Below are positions 50,722 to 60,803 of a DNA stretch of 64,000 nt, one piece after another (the stretch's first letter is position 1; every line of letters begins with the position of its first letter). Made by a program: the position numbers and the translations under genes. Below the pieces are notes generated by a model that saw nothing but the letters and a program-made list of their open reading frames with translations, did no database searches and had not been told where the DNA came from. Source of the stretch: Mesorhizobium sp. M2A.F.Ca.ET.046.03.2.1 (GTDB taxonomy: Bacteria > Pseudomonadota > Alphaproteobacteria > Rhizobiales > Rhizobiaceae). The stretch lies in NCBI RefSeq assembly GCF_003952425.1, contig NZ_CP034449.1, forward strand, positions 2,542,001 through 2,606,000. Direction: 5' to 3'.

Positions 50722-50803
50722 GCTCGTTCTCTCCCGAAGTTTTCAGGGCACCTTCGCCTGTCTTGCGGCATCGCGCAACGGAAGAGTGGGCCGACGGACC
50801 CGA

Positions 50804-51640
50804 TCAGACCACGACGACCGGGTTCTTCTTGGAAACGCGGCTGTAGAGGTCGATGATGTCCTGGTTGATCAGGCGCACGCAGCCCGACGACATCGCCTGG
50901 CCGATGCTCCACCATTCGGGCGAGCCGTGGATGCGGTAGCCGGTGTCCTTGCCGTTCTGGTAGATGTAGAGCGCCCGAGCGCCGAGCGGATTGGTGAGGC
51001 CGCCGGGCTGGCCGCCCTGCCATTTCACCAGTTCCGGCTTGCGCTGGATCATTTCCGGCGGCGGCGTCCAGACCGGCCATTCGCGGCCATACTGGATATT
51101 GGCGCGGCCCGACCAGCGGAAACCGTCCTTGCCGATGCCGACGCCGTAGCGGATGGCGTCGCCCCCCGGCTGGACGAGATAGAGCATGCGCTCCTCGAGA
51201 TGCACGACGATGGTGCCGGGCGCCTCGCCGGTCTTGTCGACGACGATCTGGCGGCGGAACTGCGGCTTGACCTTCTGCCACGGCACCGCAGGCACCTCGA
51301 AGCCGCCGTCGGTAAGCGAGGCGTACATGACGTCCGGGGCGGTGACGTTCTTGTCGACGCTGATCGCCGGACGCATCGGCGGCACGGAACCGGTGACGGT
51401 GTTGTCGAGCTGCATTTGCGGCAGGTCGAGCGTGTCGGTGGTGGTGCAGCCGGCAAGGCCCAGCAGCGCCATGGCGCCGGCGCCGGAAAGCAAGGCACGG
51501 CGGGAAAGTTGAATTTCGGTATCGATTGCGGCGCCGTTGGAAGGCGGCGTCAGACTTTGCGGCAACTCGCGCATACACCAAACCCTACGCTGCCGGCGGG
51601 AAGCACGGTCCGGCCGGATAAGGGCATTTTCGTCACTCAT
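50804..51640 (-). CDS. L,D-transpeptidase (YkuD family), lipoprotein
   Basis: A 278-residue envelope enzyme. The signal has SRRALLSGAGAMALLGLAGC with a lipobox (LAGC), so it is probably lipid-anchored. The YkuD domain runs from about residue 140 (TIVVHLEERMLYLVQPGG) and ends in HGSPEWW and SSGCVRL, with the catalytic Cys. It makes 3-3 peptidoglycan cross-links or anchors proteins to the wall. The start is either 51640 or 51574 (MRELPQSL); neither has a strong ribosome site. Confidence 0.9.
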   Translation of the reverse strand: MSDENALIRPDRASRRQRRVWCMRELPQSLTPPSNGAAIDTEIQLSRRALLSGAGAMALLGLAGCTTTDTLDLPQMQLDNTVTGSVPPMRPAISVDKNVTAPDVMYASLTDGGFEVPAVPWQKVKPQFRRQIVVDKTGEAPGTIVVHLEERMLYLVQPGGDAIRYGVGIGKDGFRWSGRANIQYGREWPVWTPPPEMIQRKPELVKWQGGQPGGLTNPLGARALYIYQNGKDTGYRIHGSPEWWSIGQAMSSGCVRLINQDIIDLYSRVSKKNPVVVV

Positions 51641-51817
51641 GGTTGAAAAAGCGTGAAAGGGCGCTGGTCCGGCTTAACCCTAACGGATCGTTTCGCCGGC
51701 TGATGGGGCTACCGGTCGAGGCGCCTAAGATTTTCGCTGAAGATTTTTCCGGCGGCCCCTTTACATTCCCGACGACCCCAGGATTTATCCTGTTCTTTGC
51801 GCTCAAGGAGCAGGGAA

Positions 51818-52441
51818 ATGTCCTTCGAAAACTGGGCTGCCTTCGCCGCCGCCTCTTCCATCCTTCTCGTCATTCCGGGCCCGACGATCCTTTTGGTCGT
51901 CTCCTATGCGCTGGGCCAGGGCTGGCGCACCGCGCTGCCGATGGCCGTCGGCGTCGCGCTGGGCGACTTCACCGCCATGACGCTGTCGATGCTCGGCATC
52001 GGCGCGCTGCTCGCGGCTTCGGCCACCGTGTTCACCATCTTGAAGGTGATCGGCGCCGGCTACCTCATCTATCTCGGCATAAAACTGTTCCGCGCCGGCG
52101 GCGCGCTGAAGGCCGAGCCGCGCACCGACGCGGTTTCGGCGGCAAGGATGATGGCGCATGCCTGGCTGGTGACGGCGCTGAACCCGAAGAGCATCACCTT
52201 CTTCGTCGCCTTCCTGCCGCAGTTCCTCGACCGGCACGCCGACTTCTGGACGCAGATGCTGATCTTCGAGACGACCTTCCTGACCTTGGCCTTCGCCAAT
52301 GCCTTCGGTTACGCGCTGGTCGCATCGAGGGCCCGCGCCATCGTGCGCAATCCAAAGGCCATCCGCATCTTCAACCGCACCGGCGGCACGCTGCTGGTCG
52401 GCGCCGGCATCGCCACGGTGGCGATGCGCTCGGGGAATTGA
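51818..52441 (+). CDS. LysE-family amino-acid exporter
   Basis: A 207-residue inner-membrane exporter of the LysE/RhtB family. The N-terminus has FENWAAFAAASSILLVIPGP, the signature (PGP) of the family, with about six membrane helices, then ALNPKSITFFVAFLPQF, a second conserved motif. Exports an amino acid or analogue; no regulator is adjacent. Start at 51818 with AGGAG upstream. Confidence 0.92.
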   Translation: MSFENWAAFAAASSILLVIPGPTILLVVSYALGQGWRTALPMAVGVALGDFTAMTLSMLGIGALLAASATVFTILKVIGAGYLIYLGIKLFRAGGALKAEPRTDAVSAARMMAHAWLVTALNPKSITFFVAFLPQFLDRHADFWTQMLIFETTFLTLAFANAFGYALVASRARAIVRNPKAIRIFNRTGGTLLVGAGIATVAMRSGN

Positions 52442-52556
52442 GGCGGCGCACGCCCGGCAGGCCTGAGGCACTATCGACCACGGGTTGGCACGCTCCTCGC
52501 CGATGCTTTAGGATCGGGCTCCAGACAGCAAATTCGCGATCGTCGAAGGACACAGA

Positions 52557-53879
52557 ATGGCGCTGAAGGATGCATTCGGCCTGGCTTACTCGGGCGCGAC
52601 CGAAGCCGGGTTTTCATCCTACGCCCGCGCCGTGCATGAGCTGCAATGCTTCATCGGCGATCCGGTCGGCTCCGCCGATCGCGCGATCGCCGAGGATCCC
52701 GGCTTCGTCATGGCGCATGTGCTCAAGGGCTACCTCTTCGGCCTCGCCACCGAGCGCGAGGCAACGCTCGTGGCCAGAGCATGCCACGAGGCGGCCTTGC
52801 CGCTCGCCGCCACGGCGCGCGAGCGGGCGCATGTCGCGGCCCTCGGCCATCTTGCCTGGGGGCGCTGGCATGAAGCCTCCCGCATCCTCGAGGATGTCGC
52901 CATCGACCATCCGCTCGATCTCGTGGCTCTGTTGACCGGGCATCAGATTGATTTCTTCACCGGCAATGCCCGCATGCTGCGCGACCGCATCGGCCGCGCC
53001 CTGCCAGCCTGGCGAAGCGACATGCCCGGCTATCATGCGGTTCTCGGCATGCAGGCCTTCGGGCTCGAGGAGATGGGCGATTATGCGCGCGCCGAACGGC
53101 TTGGCCGCACGGCTGTCGAGATCGAGCCCCGCGACGGCTGGGCGCAGCACGCCGTCGCCCATGTCATGGAGATGCAGAGCCGGCAAAAAGACGGCATCGC
53201 GTGGATGCGCGCCAATCCCGACGCCTGGACCAGGGAAAGCTTCCTCAAGGTGCACAATTGGTGGCATCTGGCGCTGTTCCACTACGACCTCGGCGAGGTC
53301 GCCGAGGTGCTGGCGCTCTATGACGGACCGATCTATGGCGAGGCATCGACGATGGCGCTCAATATGGTTGATGCCTCGGCAATCCTGTGGCGGCTGCGCC
53401 TCGGCGGCGTCGATGTCGGCGGCCGCTGGACGGCTCTGGCCGACAACTGGCACAAGGCCGGCGGCGGCAATTATGCCTTCAACGACGCGCATGCGATGAT
53501 GGCCTTTGTCGGCGCCGGGCTGGAAGCGCCGGCGAAGACGCTGCTCGAGGCGCAGCGCGAAGCGATGCGCGGCAGCGACGACAATGCCGCCTTCGCGCGC
53601 GATGTCGGCCATCCGCTGACGCTTGCGATCAAGGCCTTCGGCGAGGGCCGCTACGATGAGGCCGTGCGGCTGATCCGGCCGATCCGCTCGATCGCGCACC
53701 GCTTCGGCGGCAGCCACGCGCAGCGCGACGTGATCGACCTGACGCTGATCGAAGCCGCGTTGCGCGCCGGCAATAGGGGGCTGGCGCGAGCGCTTACCGC
53801 CGAACGGCAGTTGGCGCGGCCGGACAGCCCGTTGTCGGCATTGTTCTCGCGGCGCGCATTCGATTTGTCTGAGAATTGA
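52557..53879 (+). CDS. TTC38-like tetratricopeptide repeat protein
   Basis: A 440-residue helical-repeat protein with no signal peptide. It matches the TTC38-like family, with the signature HNWWHLALFHYDLGE (about residue 238), and repeated helix pairs such as GLEEMGDYARAERLGRTAVE and AIKAFGEGRYDEAVRLIRPI. Function in bacteria is unknown. It lies 82 bases before xylB on the same strand, which may be coincidence. Confidence 0.88.
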   Translation: MALKDAFGLAYSGATEAGFSSYARAVHELQCFIGDPVGSADRAIAEDPGFVMAHVLKGYLFGLATEREATLVARACHEAALPLAATARERAHVAALGHLAWGRWHEASRILEDVAIDHPLDLVALLTGHQIDFFTGNARMLRDRIGRALPAWRSDMPGYHAVLGMQAFGLEEMGDYARAERLGRTAVEIEPRDGWAQHAVAHVMEMQSRQKDGIAWMRANPDAWTRESFLKVHNWWHLALFHYDLGEVAEVLALYDGPIYGEASTMALNMVDASAILWRLRLGGVDVGGRWTALADNWHKAGGGNYAFNDAHAMMAFVGAGLEAPAKTLLEAQREAMRGSDDNAAFARDVGHPLTLAIKAFGEGRYDEAVRLIRPIRSIAHRFGGSHAQRDVIDLTLIEAALRAGNRGLARALTAERQLARPDSPLSALFSRRAFDLSEN

Positions 53880-53916
53880 CCCGGGACGGATCTTGCCCTA
53901 AAAACTGGCCAGCCAG

Positions 53917-53939
53917 ATTTTTTCGAGATCCGAAAAAAT
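53917..53939. promoter_or_regulatory. AT-rich palindrome upstream of xylB
   Basis: ATTTTTTCG, AGATC, CGAAAAAAT: perfect 9 bp arms, 22 bases before the xylB start. It could be an operator for a xylose regulator or a terminator for the TPR gene; the sequence does not decide. Confidence 0.45.
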
Positions 53940-53960
53940 TAATGGCAGTGGGAGGAAATC

Positions 53961-55415
53961 ATGTATCTCGGCCTCGACCTGGGCACTTCGGGCGTCAAGG
54001 CGCTGCTGATCGATGACCACCAGAAAGTCATTGGCGCCGGCAATGGCTCGCTCGACGTGTCGCGACCGCATCCCGGCTGGTCGGAGCAGGATCCGGCCCA
54101 TTGGATCGAGGCCTGCGAGGCCGCAATTGCCGAGCTCAAGGCTTCGCACCCTAAAGAACTGGCGGCGGTCAAGGGCATCGGCCTTTCCGGCCAGATGCAC
54201 GGCGCCACCCTGCTCGACGCATCGGACAAGGTGCTGCGCCCCTGCATCCTGTGGAACGACACGCGCAGCCATGCCGAGGCGGCGGCGCTCGATGCCGATC
54301 CGCGCTTCCGCAAGCTCACCGGCAACATCGTCTTCCCGGGCTTCACGGCGCCGAAGCTTGCCTGGGTGAAGAACAACGAGCCGGCGATCTTTGCCAGGGT
54401 AGCCAAGGTGCTTTTGCCCAAGGACTATCTGCGGCTCTGGCTGACCGGCGAACACATCTCGGAAATGTCGGACTCAGCCGGCACGTCTTGGCTCGATGTC
54501 GGCAATCGGCGCTGGGCCCCCGAATTGCTGGCGGCGACGTCGCTCGACGAGAAGCATATGCCGTTACTGGTCGAAGGCACGGACAAGGCCGGCGGGCTGC
54601 GCGCCGAGCTTGCCTCGAAATGGGGCATCGCGGGAGGCATTCCGATTGCTGGCGGTGCCGGCGACAATGCGGCCTCGGCCTGCGGCATGGGCACGGTCGG
54701 CGCGGGCCACGCCTTCGTGTCGCTCGGCACGTCGGGTGTGCTCTTCGCGGCGAACGCCTCCTATCTGCCCAATCCGGAAAGCGCGGTGCACACCTTCTGC
54801 CACGCGCTGCCCAACACCTGGCACCAGATGGGCGTGATCCTGTCCGCGACCGATTCGCTCAACTGGCTTTCGGAAATCACGGGAAAAAGCGCCGGCGACC
54901 TGACCGGCGAGCTTGGCGACACGCTCAAGGCGCCGACGGGCGTCTCCTTCCTGCCTTATCTCTCCGGCGAGCGCACGCCGCACAATGATTCCGCCATTCG
55001 CGGCTCTTTCACGGGGCTTGCGCATCAATCGAGCCGGGCCGTGCTGACGCAGGCGGTGCTGGAAGGCGTCGCCTTCGCCTTCCGCGACAGCCTCGAAGCG
55101 CTGAAGACGGCCGGCACGACGATCAGCAGGGTGACGGCGATCGGCGGCGGCTCGCGCTCGCGCTACTGGCTGAAGGCGATCGCCACCGCGTTGCAGGTGC
55201 CGGTCGATATTCCCGCTGACGGCGATTTCGGCGCGGCGTTTGGCGCGGCAAGGCTGGGCTTGATAGCCGCGACCGGTGCCGATCCGCTTGCGGTATGCAC
55301 GGCGCCGGCGACGGATGCGACGGTTGAGCCGGAAGGCGGGCTTGGTGGGGCTTATGCCGATGCCTATCAGAGGTATCGCGCGCTTTACCCGGCGATAAGG
55401 GCTGTAACCGCGTGA
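53961..55415 (+). CDS. xylB: Xylulokinase
   Basis: A 484-residue FGGY-family kinase that phosphorylates D-xylulose to xylulose-5-phosphate. YLGLDLGTSGVKALLID at the start is the phosphate-binding motif; GWSEQDPAHW, GLSGQMHGATLLD and PCILWNDTRS are xylulokinase-type, and the FGGY-like AIGGGSRSRYWLKAIA lies near the C-terminus. Start at 53961 with GGGAGG upstream. Acts with xylA 784 bp downstream; no xylose transporter or XylR is in the window. Confidence 0.94.
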   Translation: MYLGLDLGTSGVKALLIDDHQKVIGAGNGSLDVSRPHPGWSEQDPAHWIEACEAAIAELKASHPKELAAVKGIGLSGQMHGATLLDASDKVLRPCILWNDTRSHAEAAALDADPRFRKLTGNIVFPGFTAPKLAWVKNNEPAIFARVAKVLLPKDYLRLWLTGEHISEMSDSAGTSWLDVGNRRWAPELLAATSLDEKHMPLLVEGTDKAGGLRAELASKWGIAGGIPIAGGAGDNAASACGMGTVGAGHAFVSLGTSGVLFAANASYLPNPESAVHTFCHALPNTWHQMGVILSATDSLNWLSEITGKSAGDLTGELGDTLKAPTGVSFLPYLSGERTPHNDSAIRGSFTGLAHQSSRAVLTQAVLEGVAFAFRDSLEALKTAGTTISRVTAIGGGSRSRYWLKAIATALQVPVDIPADGDFGAAFGAARLGLIAATGADPLAVCTAPATDATVEPEGGLGGAYADAYQRYRALYPAIRAVTA

Positions 55416-55449
55416 GTGGAAGCGAGGCACCTCGTAGTCGCATGAGCGG

Positions 55450-55705
55450 GCGCGAGGCCCCCCTCTCTGCCCTGCCGGGCATCTCCCCCTCAAGGGGGGA
55501 GATTGGCAGTTGGAATGCCCCGCTACCTCCTGCAACGCTGGAGATTGGCGAAAGCCGAAGCGACATCCGATCTCCTCCCTTGAGGGGGGTGAGGAGTGGT
55601 CCGCGCAGCGGGCGGAAAGCCAATTGCTTGGCTTTCCGAACGACGAACGCCCGGAGCGATAGCGAAGGGCCGGAGCCGGCAGGCCAGAGAGGGGGGCCTC
55701 GCGCC
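55450..55705. repeat. Nested palindromic repeat between xylB and the SnoaL-like gene
   Basis: Outer arms GCGAGGCCCCCCTCTCTGCC and GGCCAGAGAGGGGGGCCTCG, inner arms ATCTCCCCCTCAAGGGGGGA and TCCTCCCTTGAGGGGGGTGA. It fills the ~300 bp gap; no gene is seen there. Confidence 0.8.
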
Positions 55706-55723
55706 TGCCTTACCCGGCTAGCC

Positions 55724-56086
55724 TCACTGCGCCGGCACCTTGTCCAAAAACCCGGTGACGCTCTTCAGGCGGCCGTTCTCGATGACGCCGATGTCGGTGC
55801 CTTCGATGACCGACTCCGTGCCTTCGGGCCCCAGATTCCACGAGAAGCGTATGCGGTCGGCAAAACCGTCGGGCTCGCCCTTCAGCGAGAAACGGAAGCC
55901 GGCGAAGCGCTGCTGGACGCCGTCGATGAGGGACGCGACCCCGTCATGGCCGTCGCCCTGCATGACCGGGTCGCGATAGCTGACATCCTCGGTGAAGGCA
56001 GCTTCGAGCAGCGCCTCGCGGCGGGCCGCATCGCTCTCGTTCCAGGCGGCGATGTAGTTGCGGGCGATCGTGTTGAGGTCGGTCAT
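55724..56086 (-). CDS. SnoaL/NTF2-like protein
   Basis: A 120-residue small alpha/beta-barrel protein of the NTF2 superfamily (NTIARNYIAAWNESDAARR, then YRDPVMQGDGHDGVASLI). Such proteins are small isomerases or hydrolases, or ligand-binding domains; this one cannot be assigned. The start at 56086 has AAGGAG seven bases upstream and is preferred over the ATG at 56092; the longer frame to 56260 runs over the xylA leader and start. Divergent from xylA. Confidence 0.85.
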   Translation of the reverse strand: MTDLNTIARNYIAAWNESDAARREALLEAAFTEDVSYRDPVMQGDGHDGVASLIDGVQQRFAGFRFSLKGEPDGFADRIRFSWNLGPEGTESVIEGTDIGVIENGRLKSVTGFLDKVPAQ

Positions 56087-56198
56087 TGTCATGCTCCTTC
56101 GTTGGATCGTTTCGACATGACCTTTTTGGCGCCCCGCAGAAGCGAAACCAATTACGCCTGAGGTAATCGGGCGAATGCACCCGGAGAGGAAGGAAACC

Positions 56199-57524
56199 AT
56201 GAGCAGCGGATTTTTCGGCGACATCAAGAAGATCAAATATGAGGGACCGGATTCGACCAATCCGCTGGCCTATCGCTTCTACAACCCGGACGAGGTGGTG
56301 GCCGGCAAGCGGCTGGAAGACCATCTGCGCTTCGCCGTCGCCTACTGGCATTCCTTTGCCTGGCCGGGCGGCGACCCGTTCGGCGGCCAGACCTTCGACC
56401 GGCCCTGGTTCGCCAAGCCGGGCGGCATCGACACGATGGAGCTGGCCAAGCTCAAGGCCGACGTCGCCTTCGAGATGTTCTCGCTGCTCGGCGCGCCCTA
56501 TTTCTGCTTCCACGATGCCGACGTGCGCCCGGAAGGCAAGGATTTCTCCGAGAGCGCCGCGCGCCTCGACGAGATCACCGACTATTTCGCCGACAAGATG
56601 AAAAAGACCGGCGTCAAGCTGCTCTGGGGCACGGCGAACCTGTTCTCGCATCGCCGCTTCATGTCGGGCGCGGCCACCAACCCCGATCCGGATGTGTTCG
56701 CCTATGCGGCGGCGACGGTGAAGAAGTGCATCGACGTGACGAAGAAGCTGAAGGGCGAGAACTATGTGCTGTGGGGCGGGCGCGAAGGCTATGAGACCTT
56801 GCTCAACACCGACCTCGCGCGCGAGCAGGAACAGGCCGGCCGCTTCCTCAACCTCGTCGTCGACTACAAGCACAAGATCGGCTTCAAGGGCACGATCCTG
56901 ATCGAGCCGAAGCCGCAGGAGCCCACAAAACACCAGTACGACTACGACGTCGCCACTGTGTACGGCTTCCTCAAGCGCTTCGGCCTGGAGAAGGAGGTCA
57001 AGCTCAACATCGAGCAGGGCCACGCGATCCTCGCCGGCCATTCCTTCGAGCACGAACTGGCTCTGGCCAACGCGCTGGGCGTCTTCGGCTCTATCGACAT
57101 GAACCGCAACGACTACCAATCGGGCTGGGACACCGACCAGTTCCCCAACAATGTGCCGGAAATGGCCTTGGCCTATTACCAGGTGCTGCTGGGCGGCGGC
57201 TTCAAGACTGGCGGCACCAATTTCGACGCCAAGCTCCGGCGCCAATCGCTCGACCCGGACGACCTGCTGATCGGCCATATCGGCGGCATGGATGCCTGCG
57301 CGCGCGGCCTGAAGGCGGCGGCGAAGATGATCGAGGACAAGGCGCTGTCCGGTCCGCTCGCCGAACGCTATGCCGGCTGGAACACCGCCGAAGGCGAGGC
57401 GATGCTTTCAGGCAAGCGCACGCTGGAGGAGATCGCCGAACGCGTGGTGAAGACGAAGATCGAGCCGCAGCCGCGCTCCGGCCGGCAGGAGCTGCTCGAA
57501 AACATCGTCAACAGGTATGTCTAA
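56199..57524 (+). CDS. xylA: Xylose isomerase
   Basis: A 441-residue metal-dependent isomerase converting D-xylose to D-xylulose. Catalytic His is in [13 protein letters not shown]; metal-binding residues are in [36 protein letters not shown] and [20 protein letters not shown]. Length fits class II enzymes. The start at 56199 (MSSGFFGDI) has GAGGAAGGA upstream. Upstream, ATTACGCCTGAGGTAAT (56151-56167) is a weak palindrome that could bind a regulator. Confidence 0.96.
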   Translation: MSSGFFGDIKKIKYEGPDSTNPLAYRFYNPDEVVAGKRLEDHLRFAVAYWHSFAWPGGDPFGGQTFDRPWFAKPGGIDTMELAKLKADVAFEMFSLLGAPYFCFHDADVRPEGKDFSESAARLDEITDYFADKMKKTGVKLLWGTANLFSHRRFMSGAATNPDPDVFAYAAATVKKCIDVTKKLKGENYVLWGGREGYETLLNTDLAREQEQAGRFLNLVVDYKHKIGFKGTILIEPKPQEPTKHQYDYDVATVYGFLKRFGLEKEVKLNIEQGHAILAGHSFEHELALANALGVFGSIDMNRNDYQSGWDTDQFPNNVPEMALAYYQVLLGGGFKTGGTNFDAKLRRQSLDPDDLLIGHIGGMDACARGLKAAAKMIEDKALSGPLAERYAGWNTAEGEAMLSGKRTLEEIAERVVKTKIEPQPRSGRQELLENIVNRYV

Positions 57525-57723
57525 AGAACGGCACGCTGCCTCGCGCCCGAGCAGTCGGGACGCGGGGCAGGCCTGAAAATTGCGTTCGCGAGGGCGGAAT
57601 CAAGCGACAAAACTTTGCCCCGCGCTGCCCCTCAATCACCTCGTTCTTGCCTTCAAACAGCCGTCACGGATTTCGTATAAACGTGGCTCCTGTGGCGGGT
57701 GAAGAAGAAGGAGGCGAACCGAT

Positions 57724-57927
57724 ATGCAGCACGAACGCGAAATCGACGCCCTGCTCTCGTCCGGCGAGACCGGATCGATCATCGACCGGCTGATGGCATT
57801 GCCGCACTCGAAAGACAATGCGCGCAAGACAAATGAATGGGATCGCGCGGTTGCCGCGCGGCTCGAAACGGCGCTGGCCAAGAGCATGCGCTCGCGCATA
57901 GTCGGCGAAGGCCGCGACGCCGCCTGA
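57724..57927 (+). CDS. Small hypothetical protein
   Basis: A 67-residue, charged, soluble protein with no signal peptide or membrane segment (EREIDALLSSGETGSIIDRL, then NEWDRAVAARLETALAKSMR). Not recognised. It is considered real because GGAGG lies ten bases before the ATG and the reading frame stays open in a spot with no overlapping gene. It precedes the HAD phosphatase by 79 bases. The 57525-57723 stretch upstream shows no other gene. Confidence 0.6.
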   Translation: MQHEREIDALLSSGETGSIIDRLMALPHSKDNARKTNEWDRAVAARLETALAKSMRSRIVGEGRDAA

Positions 57928-58006
57928 TTCTTCCGTGGCCTGATTCTCTCGTGGCCTGATTTTCTCCTGGTTTGACGAACGGAGACCGTTTCTCCATCCT
58001 GCGCCG

Positions 58007-58780
58007 ATGATACGCGCGGTGCTGCTCGATCTTCTGGGTGTCGTCTACGATGGCGATACCCCGATACCAGGCGCGGCCGCGGCTATCGAACGTCTGCGTA
58101 AGGCCGGCCTGCCGCTGCGTTTCGTCAGCAACACGACACGCTCGCCGCGCAGCAAGATCATCGCGCAGCTTGTGGCCATGGGCATCGAGGTCGCGGACGA
58201 AGAGTTGCTGACGCCGGCGCGCGCCGCGGTCGAATGGCTGCGCAATCACGACCGCCAGCCGCATCTGCTCGTCCATCCCGACCTCGAAGCCGAGTTTTCC
58301 GGACTGGAGGGCGGGAACGGGCGTGCTGTCGTCGTCGGCGATGCCGGCGAGGGCTTCGACCATGCGAGCCTGAACCGGGCATTCCGCGAGCTTGCCGCCG
58401 GTGCCGATTTCGTGGCGCTTGCCGTCAATCGCACCTTCAAGGATGCCGACGGCCAGCTCAGCCTCGACGCCGGCGCCTTCGTCGCAGCGCTGGAATTCGC
58501 CAGCGGACGAAGCCCCGTGGTGCTCGGCAAGCCGTCGCCGGATTTCTTTCTCTCGGCGCTTGCGGACCTGGACTGCCCGGCGGCCGATGCGGTCATGGTC
58601 GGCGACGACGCCGAGGGCGATGTCGCCGGCGCGCTGCGCGCCGGGCTGGGCGCGGCGCTTCTGGTGCGCACCGGCAAATATCGTCCCGGCGACGAAACAC
58701 GCTTCGATCCGGCTCCCGCAGCGCTGGTCGACGATCTCGCGGCAGCAGCCGAGTGGATATTCAGCCGCGCCGCAATCTGA
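58007..58780 (+). CDS. HAD-superfamily IIA hydrolase (LHPP/TIGR01458-like)
   Basis: A 257-residue phosphatase. Motif I is VLLDLLGVVYDGDTPIPGA with the nucleophile Asp; in place of the second Asp of the usual DxD there is Leu, as in the LHPP group (DISGVL). Motif II is FVSNTTRSPRS, motif III/IV GKPSPDFFLSALA and AVMVGDDAEGDVAGA. It likely removes phosphate from a small or protein-bound substrate. The 3' end overlaps the convergent GlxA-type regulator by 20 bases. Confidence 0.87.
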   Translation: MIRAVLLDLLGVVYDGDTPIPGAAAAIERLRKAGLPLRFVSNTTRSPRSKIIAQLVAMGIEVADEELLTPARAAVEWLRNHDRQPHLLVHPDLEAEFSGLEGGNGRAVVVGDAGEGFDHASLNRAFRELAAGADFVALAVNRTFKDADGQLSLDAGAFVAALEFASGRSPVVLGKPSPDFFLSALADLDCPAADAVMVGDDAEGDVAGALRAGLGAALLVRTGKYRPGDETRFDPAPAALVDDLAAAAEWIFSRAAI

Positions 58781-59741
58781 CCGGCGCTTCGCCGAAAGCT
58801 CTTGAAAATGCCCTGGAAAACGCGGCTGCGGACGAAAAGCCGGTACGCCCGGCGATGTCGGCCATGGCAATGCGCGTGTCGACCACCAGGCGACGGGCGG
58901 CGCTGAGGCGCAGCCTCAGATAATAGGCGCCGGGCGTCTCGCCGATCGATTTGCGAAAGATGCTTTCCAGCGTTCTTGCCGTGACGCCGGCGCGCTTGGC
59001 CACGGCGTCAATGGTGAGCGGCTGGTCGACATGCGCTTCCATCAGCCGGATCGCCTGGGCAAGCCTGGGATCGTAGCCGTCGAGCCGGCCGAGCGAGACC
59101 AGCGGCTGCGCGTCGGTCGCGGCGCGCGCCTGATCGTAGATGAAGACGCTCGCCACATCGAGCGCGGCGGCCATGCCGAGCCTGGTGCGGACCAGATGCA
59201 GCATCAGGTCGAAGGTCGGCGAGGCGCCGCCGGAGGTGAACACCGGCCCGTCGATGACATAGCGGTCCGGCCGCACGTCGACGCCCGGGAATGCGGCGGA
59301 GAAATCCTCCATGTCCTCCCAATGGGTGGTGGCGCTGCGGCCTTCGAGCAGCCCGGCGCGCGCCACCAGCCAGGTGCCGGCCTCGACGCCGCCGCAGGCG
59401 CGCGCGGCGCGTGCCGCGCGGCGCAGGCCGGCAAGCAGCGCCGAGGTGGCGTAGTTCTGCGTGCCGAAACCGGCGACGACGACCAGCATGTCGGTCGGCT
59501 CGGCGGCATCGAAGCGGCCGCTGACGGCCACGGGGAGGCCGCAAGTGGTGACCGGCGCCTCGCCGGTGACCGAGACCAGCTTGAAATCGAATAGCGTCTC
59601 GCCCGAGATGCGGTTTGCGGCGCGCAACGGATCGACGGCCGAGGCCACGCACATGATCGACGAGCCCGAGAACACAAGGAACGTCACCTTGAGCGTCTCG
59701 CGCTCGGGCCGAAAGATGGGCGGCTTTTCGCTTTTGATCAT
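58761..59741 (-). CDS. GlxA/CdhR-like AraC-family regulator
   Basis: A 326-residue regulator with an N-terminal DJ-1/PfpI amidotransferase-like sensing domain (VTFLVFSGSSIMCVASAVDP, ACGGVEAGTWLVARAGLL) and a C-terminal AraC helix-turn-helix (AVAKRAGVTARTLESIFRKS, IAGRTGFSSAAAFSRAFSRA). This is the architecture of GbdR and CdhR, activators of glycine betaine and carnitine genes. Being divergent from a BKACE-HD-carnitine dehydrogenase operon, it is most likely a CdhR-type activator. The chosen start is 59741. Confidence 0.9.
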   Translation of the reverse strand: MIKSEKPPIFRPERETLKVTFLVFSGSSIMCVASAVDPLRAANRISGETLFDFKLVSVTGEAPVTTCGLPVAVSGRFDAAEPTDMLVVVAGFGTQNYATSALLAGLRRAARAARACGGVEAGTWLVARAGLLEGRSATTHWEDMEDFSAAFPGVDVRPDRYVIDGPVFTSGGASPTFDLMLHLVRTRLGMAAALDVASVFIYDQARAATDAQPLVSLGRLDGYDPRLAQAIRLMEAHVDQPLTIDAVAKRAGVTARTLESIFRKSIGETPGAYYLRLRLSAARRLVVDTRIAMADIAGRTGFSSAAAFSRAFSRAFGEAPVRLRRG

Positions 59742-59865
59742 GAGAGCTTCGTAAAACGCAAAACAGTTTCCGGCAAGTCGGTCATTCTGTATCCATCCCG
59801 TGCACAGCCCAACAGGCTTCCGCTTTGGCGGCACGCATGGCCGATCGACCCTGGGAGGATAGACG

Positions 59866-60789
59866 ATGCCGCTTGCGATGAACCGTGAGGTCTTCATTAC
59901 CTGTGCCGTGACCGGCTCCGGCGGCACGCAGGACCGCAGCCCGCATGTGCCGCGCTCGCCCAAGCAGATCGCCGATTCGGCGATCGACGCCGCCAAGGCG
60001 GGCGCCGCGATCGTCCACTGCCATGTGCGCGATCCCGAGACCGGCAAGCCTAGGCGCGACGTGCATCTCTATCGCGAAGTGACCGAGCGCATCCGCGAAG
60101 CCAATGTCGACGTGGTGCTGAACCTCACCGCGGGCATGGGCGGCGACATGGTGTTCGGCTCGCCCGAGGCGCCGCTGCCGCTCAACGAAAAAGGCACGGA
60201 CATGGGCGGCGCCACCAACCGCATGGAGCATGTGCGCCAGTGCCTGCCGGAGATCTGCACGCTGGATTGCGGCACGATGAACTTCGCCGAAGCCGACTAT
60301 GTGATGACCAACACGCCCGGCATGCTGCGCGCCATGGGCGGCATGATGACGGCGCTGGGCGTCAAGCCCGAGATCGAGGCCTTCGACACCGGACATCTGT
60401 GGTTCGCCAAGCAACTGGTCGAGGAGAAAGTGCTCAACGCGGACGCTCTGGTGCAGCTCTGCATGGGCGTGCCGTGGGGCGCGCCGGACGACCTCAACAC
60501 CTTCATGGCGATGGTCAACAATGTGCCCTCGACCTGGAACTGGTCGGCCTTCTCGATCGGCCGCAACCAGATGGCCTATGCCGCGGCGGCGGTGCTTGCC
60601 GGCGGCAATGTCCGCGTCGGACTGGAAGACAATCTGTGGCTCGACAAGGGCGTGCTGGCGACCAATGCGCAGCTCGTCGAGCGCGCCGCGAGCATCGTCA
60701 CCAATCTCGGCGCGCGGATCCTCGGGCCGGAGGAAGTGCGCAAGAAGCTCAATCTCACCAAGCGGGCGCCCCTAGCTGCTGCAGCTTAA
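59866..60789 (+). CDS. BKACE-family beta-keto acid cleavage enzyme (3-dehydrocarnitine cleavage)
   Basis: A 307-residue zinc enzyme of the DUF849/BKACE family that cleaves beta-keto acids using acetyl-CoA. It has REVFITCAVTGSGG, the metal motif VHCHVRDPETGKPRRD, VLNLTAGMGGDM and FDTGHLWFAKQL. Next to a carnitine dehydrogenase, the expected reaction is 3-dehydrocarnitine plus acetyl-CoA giving betainyl-CoA and acetoacetate. The start at 59866 has GGGAGGA upstream. First gene of the operon. Confidence 0.9.
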   Translation: MPLAMNREVFITCAVTGSGGTQDRSPHVPRSPKQIADSAIDAAKAGAAIVHCHVRDPETGKPRRDVHLYREVTERIREANVDVVLNLTAGMGGDMVFGSPEAPLPLNEKGTDMGGATNRMEHVRQCLPEICTLDCGTMNFAEADYVMTNTPGMLRAMGGMMTALGVKPEIEAFDTGHLWFAKQLVEEKVLNADALVQLCMGVPWGAPDDLNTFMAMVNNVPSTWNWSAFSIGRNQMAYAAAAVLAGGNVRVGLEDNLWLDKGVLATNAQLVERAASIVTNLGARILGPEEVRKKLNLTKRAPLAAAA

Positions 60790-60803
60790 GGCAGGAATTT
60801 GCG